Of a DNA stretch of 64,000 nt, positions 62,929 through 64,000 are shown piece after piece. The number at the start of each line of letters is the position of its first letter. Position 1 is the stretch's first letter. Made by a program: the position numbers and the translations under genes. Below the pieces are notes generated by a model, which saw only the letters and a program-made list of their open reading frames with translations, was not told the origin of the DNA and made no database searches. This stretch comes from Gerris lacustris (Eukaryota; Arthropoda; Insecta; Hemiptera; Gerridae), in assembly GCA_951217055.1 (NCBI GenBank), contig OX578286.1:29642720-29706719 (forward strand), in the 5' to 3' direction.

Positions 62929-63324
62929 GGTTAGACTAGCCTATATGGGGCATCATGTATAGAAATGCAAAAACTAACAAATATAATGCATACATAATTA
63001 AAGTGTTTCCTGTATATTGATATAAATTGCATTATTTATGTATTCTTTTTCATTTTATACTCTCTTGAAAAACCAGATACGCTACATCGAAGCCCAGGTA
63101 ATCTACAACAGATACATACGCCCAAGATTCCCAAAATCGACCTGTATACAGCTGTGTCTCAAAATAGAGGACTGAAGATGGAAATTGTATTAAGAGAAAA
63201 CTTATGAAATGAAGAAGAATCCATAATTGGTGCATTTTTTATCAATATATAGAAAAGACTTTAATTATATGTGCCAGTGTTTTTGCATTTCTATACATGA
63301 TGCCCCGTATAGGCTAGTTCAACC
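62929..63324. mobile_element. Element with 46-bp terminal inverted repeats
   Basis: The left end (62929-62974: GGTTAGACTAGCCTATATGG, GGCATCATGTATAGAAATGC) and the right end (63279-63324) are complementary over 46 bp with three mismatches. The 300-bp interior has no reading frame of note (the 61-codon minus frame at 63050-63235 shows no domain). T runs lie at both outer edges. MITE-type; superfamily unknown. Confidence 0.75.
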
Positions 63325-63999
63325 TTTTTTTTTTTTAGGAAAAAATAAATTTTAATTTGTATTTAAATAGAATTATATTAAACTTTTTAATATTAATATT
63401 ACATTTTTAATCAAATAAAAATAAAAACACGTTTTTACAAAACTTGCACTTAAATTTAGAAAATGATTTTTGAACAGCAATAGTTACTACGAGCGATCAC
63501 AGTATTTACGTATGACTCTAGAAATAATCGTGTGGGGGCACTATCAACAAATTAAAGAAAACTATTGATATAGCACATTACGTTTTAATGTACTGTTTGG
63601 TGAACAGACTTTACCTGGAGCACCGGTGAACATGAGCAAACATTCCCGACAGGCATCCCTGTTTGTAAACTAATGCAAACCGAATAATCATGTCAAACAT
63701 TACTAAATACACCTACAACACAAAAGAAGATTAAACACATTTGACTTGAAATTACCAAAAACATAACCTTTGTGCAACTTCTTGTACAATGATTCCTGAC
63801 TACATAGCAAAGCGATGCGAACGTTGACAGCGCGAACACATCCGTCTTCGCTAGAAGCCCTGACGCAGAGCTGAAGCATGTACTGAAGGAGTTAGAAATA
63901 CCCGGCTATATACTTTGAGGGTTTTCCAAAGCGATCTAGTTTATCAAGTTTTAGTTAGGAAGCGATCTAATCTAAAATCTTAATTTCTTTCTGGAGAGA
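63325..63999 (-). other. Unique right edge, possible 5' end of a minus-strand gene
   Basis: No repeat family is recognised in the last 670 bp. On the minus strand a GC-balanced block (GTCAGGGCTTCTAGCGAAGA, GTTCGCGCTGTCAACGTTCG; about 63785-63880) could be a leader. TTCTTTTGTGTTGTAG ends at 63713, a good splice acceptor form. It is followed by an ATG (63700) with 28 open codons to CTCCAG|GTAAAG at 63614/63615, which matches the donor consensus. The implied exon is 63615-63712. No homology is recognised and coding potential is short, so this is a weak suggestion only. Confidence 0.18.
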
Positions 64000-64000
64000 G

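Overview
The window looks like intergenic DNA from an AT-rich, repeat-dense eukaryote, most likely an invertebrate animal. The reasons are the absence of any long open frame in 64 kb, the long microsatellites and 12 to 29 nt G or C runs, and the mix of transposon hallmarks: a LINE C-terminus, a pogo/Tigger-like element with TA duplications, hAT-like and piggyBac-like ends, Penelope-like hammerhead-type motifs, and an LTR fragment with a tRNA-Lys primer site. I cannot name the species. I see no rRNA or tRNA gene, no CRISPR array and no convincing intact host gene. The only protein remnants I trust are the LINE C-terminus (26558-27050, minus) and an AT-hook fragment inside a piggyBac-like remnant (13758-14056, plus). 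The right edge (63600-64000) may hold the 5' end of a minus-strand gene, but weakly.

Much of the window is interspersed repeats of six families, called A, B, C, D, F and K here. They differ in sequence but share one layout: a T-rich start, a short inverted repeat near the 5' end, an interior that usually carries a (GTCT)n-like stretch and a phrase like CCGATTTTAATGAAATTTGG, the complementary inverted repeat near the 3' end, a small 3' hairpin, and a 9 to 15 nt tail ending in TTT. This matches non-autonomous Helitron2/Helentron-type elements (asymmetric terminal inverted repeats, 3' hairpin, no target duplication). One member (F, 42671-43604) interrupts another repeat whose uninterrupted form is at 5500-5715, so its boundaries can be read directly. 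Some copies are mosaics that join the end of one family to the body of another.

Layout. 0-8 kb: A copies, a CTAACCAC array, hAT-like and Penelope-like remnants, and C1. 8-11 kb: the longest low-repeat stretch. 11-17 kb: degenerate tandem arrays, a hAT-type MITE with an 8-bp duplication, the piggyBac-like remnant. 17-20 kb: a palindromic repeat pair, a perfect 191-bp foldback, MITE and B copies. 20-30 kb: 48-, 20- and 23-bp arrays, A and B copies, the LINE. 30-36 kb: a 156-bp dimeric satellite split by an insertion, a polyadenylated retroposon. 36-46 kb: D1, C2, 45- and 105-bp arrays, nested F, G. 46-51 kb: A8, an LTR/primer-site fragment, a foldback MITE, C3, K. 52-59 kb: 21- and about 126-bp arrays, A9 split by the pogo-like element. 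59-64 kb: D2, H, B5, a 46-bp inverted-repeat element and the possible gene edge.

Tandem arrays often start at or inside transposon copies (1876, 14034, 18003, 27085, 39657), which suggests that element ends seed array growth here. All family assignments come from comparing copies within this window and from known transposon hallmarks; no database was searched.
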